Assembly: GCA_965235975.1 (NCBI GenBank) | Contig: CBDDZZ010000001.1 | Span: 186,001-250,000 of the forward strand | DNA: 64,000 bases | Direction: 5' to 3' | Source of the DNA: Fontibacterium oligotrophicum | GTDB lineage: Bacteria; Pseudomonadota; Alphaproteobacteria; Pelagibacterales; Pelagibacteraceae | Made by a program: the position numbers and the translations under genes | Part shown: positions 17,572 through 27,008 of the stretch, one piece after another | Layout of the letters: each line of letters begins with the position of its first letter | How positions within the stretch are numbered: the first letter of the stretch is position 1 | Notes under the pieces: generated by a model | What the model saw: only the letters and a program-made list of their open reading frames with translations | Told to the model about the DNA's origin: nothing | The model's database searches: none

Positions 17572-19488
17572 ATGCTCAACATCACTCTCTTAGATGGAAA
17601 AAAACTTAAATTTACAGGAAAAGTTAATGGATATGATATAGCTAAAACTATTAGTCCCTCACTTGCAAAAAAAGCTTTAGTAATAAAAGTAAATGACAGT
17701 TTTAAAGATTTAAGCACCATAATTGAAAAAGACTCTACAGTACAAATTATTACACTTGAGGATGATTACGGATTAGAAGTTATAAGACATGATACTGCGC
17801 ACGTTCTCGCTATGGCAGTTCAAGAATTATTTAAAGATACTCAAGTTACTATTGGTCCAGTTATTGAAAATGGTTTTTATTATGATTTTTCTAGAAAGAA
17901 ACCTTTTACTGATGAAGATTTAGTAAAAATTGAAGAAAAAATGAGAGAAATTATAGATCGTGATGAACCTACAACAAGGGAAGTTTGGGATAGAGAAAAA
18001 GCGATAGAACATTTTAAAAAAAAGGGTGAGCTTTACAAAGCTGAAATTATAAAAAGTATTCCAACTAAAGAAGAAATTTCAATTTATTTTCATGGTAAGT
18101 GGCACGATCTATGTAGAGGCCCACATTTAACTTCTACTGGAAAGATAGGAAAAGCATTTAAACTTACCAAACTTGCAGGAGCTTATTGGCGGGGAGATTC
18201 GAATAATGAGATGCTTCAAAGAATATATGGAACATGCTGGAGAAATAAAAAAGAGTTAGATGATTATTTACACAGAATTGAAGAGGCTGAAAAAAGAGAT
18301 CACCGTAAACTTGGAAAAGTTATGAATTTATTTCATTTTCAAGAAGAAAGTCCAGGAGCTGTTTTTTGGCATGAAGGAGGTTGGCAGCTATTTCAATCGC
18401 TTATTGATTTTATGCGTGAACGACAAACCGAAGCTGGTTATCGAGAAGTAAATACACCTGATATTTTAGACAAAACATTATGGGAAAAATCTGGCCATTG
18501 GGAAAAGTTTCAAGAACATATGTACACAACCAAAACTCCAGATGAGAGAGTGTTTGCAATTAAACCTATGAATTGTCCTGGCTGTGTACAAATTTTTAAC
18601 CAAGGACTTAAAAGTTATAGAGATTTACCATTAAAATTGTCAGAATTCGGTAAAGTTCATCGTTATGAAAGTTCAGGATCTTTGCATGGATTAATGAGAG
18701 TTAGATCTTTTACCCAAGACGATGCTCATATTTTTTGTACTGAAAATCAAATTACTGACGAAACCTTAAAAGTTACAAAGTTGATATTAGATATTTATAA
18801 GGCTTTTGGTTTTGAAGATGTAATTTTAAAATATTCAGATCGTCCGGCAAAAAGAGTTGGAGACGATAAGTTATGGGATAAAGCAGAGGCTGCATTACTA
18901 GAGGCCGTGAAAGCTTCAAAATTGGACTATTCTATTAATAAAGGCGAAGGAGCATTTTATGGACCTAAAATTGAATTTGTTTTAAGGGATACAATTGGTA
19001 GAGATTGGCAGTGTGGAACTTTACAAGTTGATTTCAATTTACCTGGAAGATTGGGTGCAACATACATTGATAAAGATGGAGTTAAAAAAAATCCAGTAAT
19101 GTTACATCGAGCATTATTTGGCTCACTTGAAAGATTTATAGGTATTTTAATTGAACATTATGCAGGCAAACTTCCGTTATGGTTATCTCCAAAACAAGTT
19201 GCAATACTTCCAATTTCTCAAGAATTTGATGATTATGCAAAAAAAATATCAGTCGAACTTGATAAAAATAAAATAAGGAATATTATAGATCTCAAGAATG
19301 AAAAAATTAACTACAAGATTAGAGAACACTCTTTATCCAAAATTCCAATTTTAATGATTTGTGGATCTAAAGAACAAGAAAGTCAGTCAATTACTCTTCG
19401 AAGGCTTGGTCAAGAAAAACAAGATACGTTACCTTTAAAAGAAGCTTTGAATTTATTAGTCAAAGAGTCTTCAGCACCAAAAATCTAG
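17572..19488 (+). CDS. thrS: threonyl-tRNA synthetase
   Basis: The 638-residue protein has the full ThrRS order. A TGS domain occupies about residues 1-60, followed by the editing domain with HDTAHVLAMAV and SAD-type HDLCRGPH. The class II core shows AIKPMNCPGCVQIF (zinc Cys), motif 2 RYESSGSLHGLMRVRSFTQDD and motif 3 MLHRALFGSLERFIGIL. A C-terminal anticodon-binding domain closes it. It attaches threonine to tRNA-Thr, one of which is encoded at 32.8 kb. The stop overlaps the ribosome-binding site of infC. Confidence 0.97.
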   Translation: MLNITLLDGKKLKFTGKVNGYDIAKTISPSLAKKALVIKVNDSFKDLSTIIEKDSTVQIITLEDDYGLEVIRHDTAHVLAMAVQELFKDTQVTIGPVIENGFYYDFSRKKPFTDEDLVKIEEKMREIIDRDEPTTREVWDREKAIEHFKKKGELYKAEIIKSIPTKEEISIYFHGKWHDLCRGPHLTSTGKIGKAFKLTKLAGAYWRGDSNNEMLQRIYGTCWRNKKELDDYLHRIEEAEKRDHRKLGKVMNLFHFQEESPGAVFWHEGGWQLFQSLIDFMRERQTEAGYREVNTPDILDKTLWEKSGHWEKFQEHMYTTKTPDERVFAIKPMNCPGCVQIFNQGLKSYRDLPLKLSEFGKVHRYESSGSLHGLMRVRSFTQDDAHIFCTENQITDETLKVTKLILDIYKAFGFEDVILKYSDRPAKRVGDDKLWDKAEAALLEAVKASKLDYSINKGEGAFYGPKIEFVLRDTIGRDWQCGTLQVDFNLPGRLGATYIDKDGVKKNPVMLHRALFGSLERFIGILIEHYAGKLPLWLSPKQVAILPISQEFDDYAKKISVELDKNKIRNIIDLKNEKINYKIREHSLSKIPILMICGSKEQESQSITLRRLGQEKQDTLPLKEALNLLVKESSAPKI

Positions 19489-19498
19489 GAGTATAGTT

Positions 19499-20059
19499 AT
19501 TAATCAAAATTTTCAAAATAACAGAAGTAATTTTAGATCTAATAGTTCTTCAAATCGTGGACCAAAAGTAAACGATAGAATTAGAGCAACGGACGTTCAG
19601 TTAATTGGTAGCGACGGTCAAAATATTGGTATTGTTTCTTTAAATGATGCGTTAATGACTGCAAAGGAGCAGGGTTTAGATTTAATTGAAATTGCTCCGA
19701 ATGCAAAGCCCCCAGTTTGCAAAATAACTGATTTTGGCAAATACAAATACGAGTTACAAAAAAAAGCTAGCCAAGCAAAAAAGAAACAAAAAGTTGTAAC
19801 ACTTAAAGAGATTAAAATGAGACCGGGAACAGATGTTCATGATTATAATTTTAAAATGAAGGCAACAGAGAAATTTTTAACTAAAGGGGATAAAGTAAAA
19901 TTTACAATAAAATTTAAAGGAAGAGAGATGCAGCATTTAAAGCTAGCTCAAGATCTTGCAGGTAGAATTGTAAATGATTTAAAGATTACAGGCAAAGTCG
20001 AGCAAGCTCCTAAAATGGAAGGCAAGCAAATGACTTTCATTATTCAGCCGCTTAAATAG
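19499..20059 (+). CDS. infC: translation initiation factor IF-3 with AUU start codon
   Basis: The encoded 186 residues contain both IF-3 domains: N-terminal NDRIRATDVQLIGSDGQNIGIVSL and ICKITDFGKYKYE-like linker, and C-terminal KEIKMRPGTDVHDYNFK and KFKGREM. An ATG at 19655 is too late, as it would remove the conserved N-terminal domain. The frame is open upstream to an ATT at 19499, preceded by AGGAG at 19487-19491 with 7 bases spacing. AUU starts are the known hallmark of infC and allow IF-3 to repress its own translation. The gene lies between thrS and rpmI-rplT, the classical order. Confidence 0.93.
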   Translation: MNQNFQNNRSNFRSNSSSNRGPKVNDRIRATDVQLIGSDGQNIGIVSLNDALMTAKEQGLDLIEIAPNAKPPVCKITDFGKYKYELQKKASQAKKKQKVVTLKEIKMRPGTDVHDYNFKMKATEKFLTKGDKVKFTIKFKGREMQHLKLAQDLAGRIVNDLKITGKVEQAPKMEGKQMTFIIQPLK

Positions 20060-20128
20060 CAGTTTCTTCATATTCATACTTATTGTTTTTCATCTTTAAT
20101 ATTAGTATAACCCGCAGGTATTTATTTT

Positions 20129-20335
20129 ATGTATAAAATTAAAACTAAAAGTTCAGCAAAAAAAAGATTTAGAATTACAGCAACAGGAAAAGTAAAGATG
20201 CCTCAAGCTGGCAAAAGACACGGCATGATCAAAAGATCTAATGCTCAGATTAGAAGACAAAGAGGAATGGCAATTATGTCCAAACCTGATGCAAAGATAG
20301 TCAAATCGTATATGCCAAATAGTTTAAGAGGATAA
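20129..20335 (+). CDS. rpmI: 50S ribosomal protein L35
   Basis: This 68-residue basic protein matches L35: KTKSSAKKRFRITATGKVKM followed by AGKRHGMIKRS and a C-terminal VKSYMPNSLRG. It belongs to the large ribosomal subunit. It stands in the standard infC-rpmI-rplT cluster, 69 bases after infC and 3 bases before rplT. Confidence 0.97.
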   Translation: MYKIKTKSSAKKRFRITATGKVKMPQAGKRHGMIKRSNAQIRRQRGMAIMSKPDAKIVKSYMPNSLRG

Positions 20336-20338
20336 TTT

Positions 20339-20695
20339 ATGTCACGAGTTAAACGAGGGGTTACCAGTCACGCAAAACATAAAAAAGTTTTTAAAGCTGC
20401 CAAAGGGTTTTATGGAAGAAAAAAAAATACCATTAGAACTGCTAAACAATCAGTAGAAAAATCTTTACAATATTCTTATAGAGATCGAAGACAAAAAAAG
20501 AGAAGTTTTAGATCACTCTGGATACAAAGAATTAATGCTGGCGTTAGAGAACAAGGTTTAACTTATTCTAAATTTATTAATGGTCTTAATAAAACAAAGA
20601 TTTCAATTGATAGAAAAATTTTAGCAGATTTAGCTTATCAAAATCCAGAGGCTTTTAAATCCATCGTAAAAAAGGTACAGTCTAGCTTAAACTAG
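20339..20695 (+). CDS. rplT: 50S ribosomal protein L20
   Basis: The 118-residue protein matches L20 throughout: MSRVKRGVTSHAKHKKVFKAA, KGFYGRKKNTIRTAKQSVEKS, RDRRQKKRSFRSLWIQRINA and a C-terminal ILADLAYQNPEAF. L20 binds 23S rRNA early in 50S assembly and in other bacteria represses its own operon. It closes the infC-rpmI-rplT unit and is followed by pheS after 30 bases. Confidence 0.98.
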   Translation: MSRVKRGVTSHAKHKKVFKAAKGFYGRKKNTIRTAKQSVEKSLQYSYRDRRQKKRSFRSLWIQRINAGVREQGLTYSKFINGLNKTKISIDRKILADLAYQNPEAFKSIVKKVQSSLN

Positions 20696-20706
20696 AAAAA
20701 CTAGTT
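20690..20706. repeat. 6-bp inverted repeat between rplT and pheS
   Basis: AACTAG at 20690-20695 and CTAGTT at 20701-20706 form perfect 6-bp arms around an A5 loop, overlapping the rplT stop codon. Two more CTAG tetramers lie close by (20682 and about 20726 side). The hairpin is weak and has no long T-tract, so it is not a convincing terminator. A role in pheST control is speculative. Confidence 0.3.
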
Positions 20707-20725
20707 CCATAAATACTAGAATACC

Positions 20726-21793
20726 ATGGATGAAATTTTACATTTAGAAAAAGAATTTAAATCTAAAATAGAGCAATCTGACAATCTTCATAAAATTGAA
20801 CAAGTAAAAACCGAAGCTTTTGGTAAAAATGGAAAAATAGGAGAACTTTTTAAAAAAATTACAACTCTTCAAGGAGAAGACAGAAAAAATTTTGCTTCAA
20901 ACCTAAACAAATTAAAGGATAATATTAACAATCTTATTAATTCTAAAATAAGTCTATTTGAACAAGAAGAAATTAATAAAAAATTATCGCAAGATAGAAT
21001 TGATGTTACCTTGCCAGGAAGACCTATTACTTTCGGAAAGATTCATCCAGTTACACAGGTTATTGATGAAGTAACAGCTATTTTTGGAGAAATAGGATTT
21101 TCAGTAGCAGAAGGACCTGACGTTGAAAATGAATATAATAATTTCACAGCATTAAATACTCCACCACATCATCCAGCTAGAGACATGCATGACACTTTTT
21201 ATTTAGGTCAGGACAAAGAAATTTTATTAAGAACTCATACTTCACCAGTTCAAATAAGAACAATGATGTCTGGAAAACCTCCATTTAAAATTATTGCGCC
21301 TGGTAGAACTTATCGATGTGATAGTGATCAAACCCATACTCCTATGTTTCATCAAGTGGAGGGTTTGCATATTGATAAAAATGTAAACATGGGACATCTA
21401 AAAGGGGTCCTTGATTATTTTATTAAAAAGTTTTTTGAGGTAGATAAAATTAAGATGAGATTTAGACCTAGTCATTTTCCTTTTACTGAACCATCAGCAG
21501 AAGTAGATATTGGTTATGAATTAAAAGATGGAAAAATTGTGATTGGCGAGGGTGATAAATGGCTTGAAATATTAGGTTGTGGGATGGTTCATCCTAATGT
21601 TTTAAAAAACTGTAAAGTAAACACTTCAGTTTATCAGGGTTATGCATTTGGTATCGGTATTGATCGACTGGCTATGCTCAAATATGGAATAAATGATTTA
21701 AGATCTTTCTTTGAAACAGATGTTAGATGGTTAGAGTATTATGGATTTGATCCATTAGATATTCCTGCAAATTATAGAGGCTACAGTAGATGA
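20726..21793 (+). CDS. pheS: phenylalanyl-tRNA synthetase alpha subunit
   Basis: This 355-residue class II synthetase subunit has an N-terminal coiled-coil region (1-90), then the core with HPVTQVIDEVTAIFGEIGFSV, the GRTYRCDSDQTHTPMFHQVEGL motif 2 segment, FPFTEPSAEVDI and the motif 3 AFGIGIDRLAMLKYGI. It forms the catalytic half of the alpha2-beta2 enzyme that charges tRNA-Phe. Its stop overlaps the pheT start by 4 bases (ATGA), which fits coupled translation of the two subunits. Confidence 0.97.
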   Translation: MDEILHLEKEFKSKIEQSDNLHKIEQVKTEAFGKNGKIGELFKKITTLQGEDRKNFASNLNKLKDNINNLINSKISLFEQEEINKKLSQDRIDVTLPGRPITFGKIHPVTQVIDEVTAIFGEIGFSVAEGPDVENEYNNFTALNTPPHHPARDMHDTFYLGQDKEILLRTHTSPVQIRTMMSGKPPFKIIAPGRTYRCDSDQTHTPMFHQVEGLHIDKNVNMGHLKGVLDYFIKKFFEVDKIKMRFRPSHFPFTEPSAEVDIGYELKDGKIVIGEGDKWLEILGCGMVHPNVLKNCKVNTSVYQGYAFGIGIDRLAMLKYGINDLRSFFETDVRWLEYYGFDPLDIPANYRGYSR

Positions 21794-24184
21794 AAATAAC
21801 ATCTTCATGGTTAAAAGATCATTTAAAAACAAATGCGAACCTTGAAAAAATTGTCTCTACTTTAAACAATATAGGACTAGAAGTTGAAAGTGTCGGAGCA
21901 GAAGACAAAAGTAATTTTTTTTTAGTAGCCAAAATTATTAAAGCAGAAAAGCATCCAAATGCAGACAAATTAAAATTATGCGATGTAGATATTGGATCTG
22001 GAAAAATACAAAAAGTAGTTTGTGGGGCGTCAAATGCCAGAGATGGTTTATTAACTGTTTATGCTGGACCAGGAGCTATTATTCCAAAAAATCAACTTAA
22101 GATTAAAGTTACTAATATAAGGGGAGTGGATTCTTACGGAATGCTTTGTTCAGAGTCGGAATTAGCTTTATCTGAGGAAAGTCAGGGAATTATCGAATTA
22201 AATTCAAAAAAATTTAAGGTTGGAAATAGTTATTTTAAAAATAATAGTGAGCCAGCTATTGATATATCAATAACGCCAAATAGATCTGACTGTTTAGGTG
22301 TAAGAGGGATTGCAAGAGACTTATCAGCGGCAGGTCTTGGAAAATTAATCGATTTAGAAAAAATTAAATTAAAAAGTGATGTCAAAAATCCTTTTAAAGT
22401 TATTATTCAGTCTAATTCTGGATGTTCTTCCTTTGCCCATTGCTACATTGAAGGAATTGAGAATACAGAAAGTCCAAAATGGTTAAAAGATAAATTAATT
22501 TCTGTTGGAATGAATCCAATCTCAACTGTTGTTGATATTACAAATTACATTATGCTTGATTTGAATAGACCTCTACATGCCTACGATGCTGATAAAATTG
22601 ATAGAAAAGTTATTGTACGCTCTTCAAAAAAGGGAGAAAAATTTTTTGCTTTAGATAAAAATAATTACTCTGCTTGATGATGGTGCGTGCCTAATTACTA
22701 ACGAGAAAGAAATTCTTGGCTTAGGAGGTGTAATTGGCGGAGTTAGCTCTTCAATTTCTTTAGAATCCAAAAATGTTTTTTTAGAGTCAGCTTTATTTGA
22801 TCCTGTAAAAATATCAAAAATTGCAAAAAAATTGGCAATTAATTCTGATGCTAAATTTAGATTTGAAAGAGGCGTTGATGCAAATGCTATGGAGTATGGA
22901 TTAAAACTTGCAGCAAAAATTATTCAAAAGTTATGTGGGGGCAAAATAAGTAATTTTATTACTACTGGAGAAAGTAATTTTAAAAATAGACAGATTAAAT
23001 TTAATCCAGAAAAATTTGAGAAAATTATAGGAAGTAAAATTTCATCAGCAGATATTAAAAAGATTTTAAATAATTTAGGATTTAATTTTAAAGAAATTAA
23101 AAATACATATTTAATAAAAGTCCCTACTTGGCGTCCTGATATTAATGAGGAAGTTGATGTTGTGGAGGAATTAATAAGAATCTTAGGGTATGATAAAATT
23201 CAACTCATTAAGCCAGAAGTAGATAGTCCAAAAAATATTTTAACAATAAAACAAAAATTACATCGATTTACCCAAAGATCTATAGCTAACAAAGGTTTTA
23301 TGGAGACAATTACCTATTCTTTTACAAATTCAAAAATTGATACTTTATTTGGTCTTCATAATAAAAATTTATTAATTACCAACCCAATTTCAAATGACTT
23401 GGATACTCTAAGATCTTCTATTTTTTCCAATCTTTTAATTCATATTAAAGATAATATTCATAGGAACTTTGACGACCAAAAGATTTTTGAATGTGGACCT
23501 GTTTTCTTTGGTTCAAAACCAGGAGAGCAAATCTCTGTCATTGGTGGAATTCAAACAGGAAAAATTTATAGAAAAAATTGGTTAGAAAAAGATAAAGACG
23601 TTGATGTTTTTGAAATTAAAGACTGTGTTTACAAAACATTAATTGAGCTTGGAATAGATGAACAGGAATTATCAATTACTCAAGAAGCTGAATCATATTA
23701 TCATCCAGGAAGATCAGGAAAATTTTATTTAAATTCAAATAAAGAATTACCACTCGCTAATTTTGGAGAAATAAATCCTAAAATAATTAAAGATATTGAT
23801 ATTAAAAATGGACCAATTTTCGGTTTTCAAATTTTCTTAAATAATATTCCAGTTATTAGTAAGCAAAATACAACAAAGAAAATTAAATATTTAGTTTCTA
23901 GTTTTCAAAAAATTGAAAGAGATTTTGCATTTATCATTGATAAAAAATTTGAAGCAGAAAAGATTATTAATATTTTACTTAATGTAGATAGAAAATTAAT
24001 AAAAAAAATAAGAATATTTGATGTTTTTCAAGGGGGGAATATTGAAAAGAATAAAAGGTCGATAGCTTTAAATTTATTAATCCAATCTCAAGATAAAACG
24101 TTGAATGATCAAGAGATTGAGGAATTAAGTAAAAAAATAATTCAAACAATGCAAAAGTCTTTTGATGCAACATTAAGATCTTAA
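21790..24184 (+). pseudogene. pheT: phenylalanyl-tRNA synthetase beta subunit, single frameshift as sequenced
   Basis: The first 295 codons give the tRNA-binding OB domain (VAKIIKAEKHPNADKLKLCDVD), then FSVTPNRSD-like and B3/B4 editing segments. That frame ends in TGA at 22675. The +1 frame continues without loss: LDDGACLITN, LGLGGVIGG, FRFERGVD, and on to the C-terminal anticodon-binding domain. Removing one base near 22672 restores 797 residues, the normal size. The break is not in a homopolymer. PheT is essential, so a sequencing error or assembly fault is more likely than true loss; a programmed shift has no precedent here. Confidence 0.9.
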
Positions 24185-25996
24185 ATGTCTGCACAAGAAA
24201 ATATAAGAAATTTTGCAATTATCGCTCATATTGATCACGGCAAATCTACCTTTGCTGATAGGTTAATTCAAAAATGTGGCGGTCTTACTGAACGTGAGAT
24301 GACAACTCAAGTTCTAGACTCAATGGATTTAGAGAAAGAAAGGGGCATTACTATAAAAGCTCAAACAGTTAGATTGAATTATAAATCAAAAAAAGATGGT
24401 AAAAATTACATATTGAATATTATTGATACACCGGGGCATGTGGATTTTAGTTATGAAGTAAACAGATCACTTGCTTCATGCGAAGGATCATTACTCATTG
24501 TTGATAGCACTCAAGGTGTTGAAGCTCAAACTTTAGCAAATGTTTATCAGGCAATGGATAATCATCATGAAATTATAACAGTTTTAAATAAAATAGATTT
24601 ACCAGCATCAGACGTTGATAGAGTAAAAAAACAAATTGAGGATGTTATAGGAATTGACACGTCAGACGCTTTGACAGCCTCTGGAAAAACAGGCGAAGGG
24701 GTAGATGAAATATTAGAAGCAATCGTTGAAAAGCTTCCTGCTCCAAAAGGAAATAAAGATTTGCCTTTAAAAGCATTATTAGTTGATAGTTGGTACGATA
24801 GTTATTTGGGAGTGGTTATATTAGTTAGAATACTAGATGGGGTAATTAAAAAAGGAATGGAGATCTTATTGATGTCTACAAATACAAGACATCCTGTTGA
24901 AAGAGTTGGTGTATTTACTCCAAAAGCGGAAAATAAGGAATATTTAGGATCTGGTGAAATTGGTTTTATTGTAACAGGTATCAAGGATCTTTCTGATACA
25001 AAAATTGGAGATACGATAACTGATTATTCAAATCCTATAAAAGAGCCGTTACCAGGATTTAAGCCCAGTAAGCCAGTGGTATTTTGCGGATTATTCCCAG
25101 TTGATAGTACAGAATATAATTTATTAAGAGACAGTCTTGCAAAATTAAAACTAAACGACTCTAGCTTTGTTTATGAGCCTGAAAATTCTGCCGCCTTAGG
25201 ATTAGGTTTTAGATGTGGCTTTTTAGGACTTCTTCATCTTGAAATTATTGTTCAAAGATTAGACCGCGAATATAATTTAAATTTAATTACCACAACACCG
25301 GGCGTTGTTTATAAAATAAACAAACATGATGGCGCAGTTATGGATCTTCAAAACCCTGCTAATATGCCAGAACCAAATTTTATTAAATCTATTAATGAAC
25401 CTTGGATCAACGCCACGATAATTCTTCCTGATGAATATCTGGGCTCAATTATGAAATTATGTGAAGAAAAAAGAGGAAAGCAAAAAAGTTTAAGTTATTC
25501 AGGGAATCGTGCAGTGCTATCTTATGAGTTACCATTAAACGAAGTTGTTTTTGATTTTTACGACAAGATCAAATCTATTTCTAGCGGTTATGCAAGTTTT
25601 GATTATGAATTGAATGACTATAGAGAAGGTGATCTAATTAAATTATCCATATTAGTAAATGAAGAGATGGTTGATGCATTGTCTATGATCATTCATAAAG
25701 ATTTTGCTGTAAGACAAGGAAGATTAATGTGTGAAAGGTTAAAAGATTTAATACCAAGACACCAATTTCAGATACCAATCCAAGCAGCTATTGGCGGAAA
25801 AGTTATAGCAAGAGAAACAATATCTGGTTATAGAAAAGATGTTATTAGTAGAATTCACGGCGGAGGCGCTAGAGATAGAAAGAAAAAACTTTTAGAAAAG
25901 CAAAAAAAGGGAAAAGCGAGAATGAGACAATTTGGAAGCGTTGATATTCCCCAAGAAGCTTTTATTGAGGTTCTTAAAATAAATAAAAATGAATAG
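24185..25996 (+). CDS. lepA: elongation factor 4 (LepA) GTPase
   Basis: The 603-residue protein carries the translational GTPase motifs G1 AHIDHGKST, G3 DTPGHVDF and G4 NKIDLP in its first 135 residues. EF-G-like domains follow, with the LepA-specific C-terminal domain (GGKVIARETISGYRKDV and a basic KKKLLEKQKKGKARMRQFG). It promotes back-translocation or initiation on stressed ribosomes. It starts directly after the pheT stop and ends the rightward translation cluster. Confidence 0.97.
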   Translation: MSAQENIRNFAIIAHIDHGKSTFADRLIQKCGGLTEREMTTQVLDSMDLEKERGITIKAQTVRLNYKSKKDGKNYILNIIDTPGHVDFSYEVNRSLASCEGSLLIVDSTQGVEAQTLANVYQAMDNHHEIITVLNKIDLPASDVDRVKKQIEDVIGIDTSDALTASGKTGEGVDEILEAIVEKLPAPKGNKDLPLKALLVDSWYDSYLGVVILVRILDGVIKKGMEILLMSTNTRHPVERVGVFTPKAENKEYLGSGEIGFIVTGIKDLSDTKIGDTITDYSNPIKEPLPGFKPSKPVVFCGLFPVDSTEYNLLRDSLAKLKLNDSSFVYEPENSAALGLGFRCGFLGLLHLEIIVQRLDREYNLNLITTTPGVVYKINKHDGAVMDLQNPANMPEPNFIKSINEPWINATIILPDEYLGSIMKLCEEKRGKQKSLSYSGNRAVLSYELPLNEVVFDFYDKIKSISSGYASFDYELNDYREGDLIKLSILVNEEMVDALSMIIHKDFAVRQGRLMCERLKDLIPRHQFQIPIQAAIGGKVIARETISGYRKDVISRIHGGGARDRKKKLLEKQKKGKARMRQFGSVDIPQEAFIEVLKINKNE

Positions 25997-26029
25997 TTAT
26001 AAGCTTAATTTTTTTAACTAAAAATTAAT

Positions 26030-26858
26030 TTAAGATATCCAATTTTTATACTTAATTTTATTTTCTCTAATTATTTTAGGATAGCTTTCGTCGATTTCAA
26101 CTTTTTTTAGAGTAATTGTTTTTCTTCCGTAAATATCCTGTGTATTTTCAATACGATCTTTTATTATTTTTTCGTCGTTAAAATCGCTTATATTATATTT
26201 TTTTGTTCCAAGAACATGGTCTAATTCTTGTGTATTTATTGAAATTTTTTTTGAGATGAGCTGAGGATTCATTAAGAACGAGAAGTGCCATCCACCGTTA
26301 AATTCAATATACCTTTTTATATTTTCTATCAAATCTCCACCATGGATAGTTTTTAACTCTAAATTCCCTTACATCTTGGGCAGATTTAAAGAATTTAAAT
26401 TTACAACTTTTTGTGCCCGCCCATTTATTTTGCCATTTCAAGCCCTTTGATAAATGAATATTAAATTTATAATAATACATATTTTGTAAAAAAACTGTTG
26501 AGTCGAAATTCAAAAATTTCTTATTTTGTAAATTAGGAATTTCATCAACATCAGAAATAAGTACAAGGTCATTGGGTTCTAAATTGTTTAATCCCAATTT
26601 AATTTGATTCCTCTGATAGTTTTCATATATCCAATTATTACCATTGTGTGATGGAAAATTTTCTATAAAGAAATATTGGATTTTAGATTTATATTTTTTA
26701 AAATTTTTAATATCGAATAATTTTTTTTTACTTACACCATTAAAAAATTTATTACCCTCTATAATTATGAATTTATCTACATATTCATTTAAAGTCTCTA
26801 ACCTGATCTCTAAAATTTCATTTTCACCACAAAAGCCAAAGCAATCTAAGATTTTCAT
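26030..26858 (-). pseudogene. GT17-like glycosyltransferase, one frameshift as sequenced
   Basis: The first frame, from ATG 26858, reads MKILDCFGFCGENEILEIRL, then FIIIEGNKFFNG and an ISDVDEIPNL motif typical of family 17 (N-acetylglucosaminyltransferase III-like) enzymes. It loses phase in a run of five T at 26350-26354. Dropping one base gives VKTIHGGDLIENIKRY followed by FNGGWHFSFLMNP, the conserved GWHFS motif, and a total of 275 residues. Such genes are often in surface-polysaccharide sets. It is convergent with lepA. The single homopolymer indel could be a sequencing error or recent inactivation of an accessory gene. Confidence 0.78.
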
Positions 26859-26909
26859 GATAATAAAATATATATTATTAGGTATAATATAAAAATAAGA
26901 TTTAAAAAT

Positions 26910-26999
26910 GGAGAGATGGCCGAGTGGTTGAAGGCGCCCGCTTGGAAAGCGTGTATACTGTTAAAGGTATCAAGGGTTCGAATCCCTTTCTCTCCGCCA
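26910..26999 (+). tRNA. tRNA-Ser (GGA)
   Basis: A 90-base class II tRNA with encoded CCA. The acceptor stem is GGAGAGA/TCTCTCC with discriminator G, the T-loop is TTCGAAT on a perfect AAGGG/CCCTT stem, and a long variable arm is present as expected for serine. The anticodon loop TTGGAAA gives GGA, reading UCC and UCU. One oddity: the anticodon stem has a C-U opposition at positions 28-42. Confidence 0.96.
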
Positions 27000-27008
27000 A
27001 AAATAATT

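Noticed and set aside
19655..19657. ATG 19655 as infC start
   Set aside because: It removes the conserved N-terminal domain of IF-3; the ATT at 19499 has a good ribosome-binding site.
22672..22672. Programmed frameshift in pheT
   Set aside because: No slippery heptamer or downstream structure is visible at the break.
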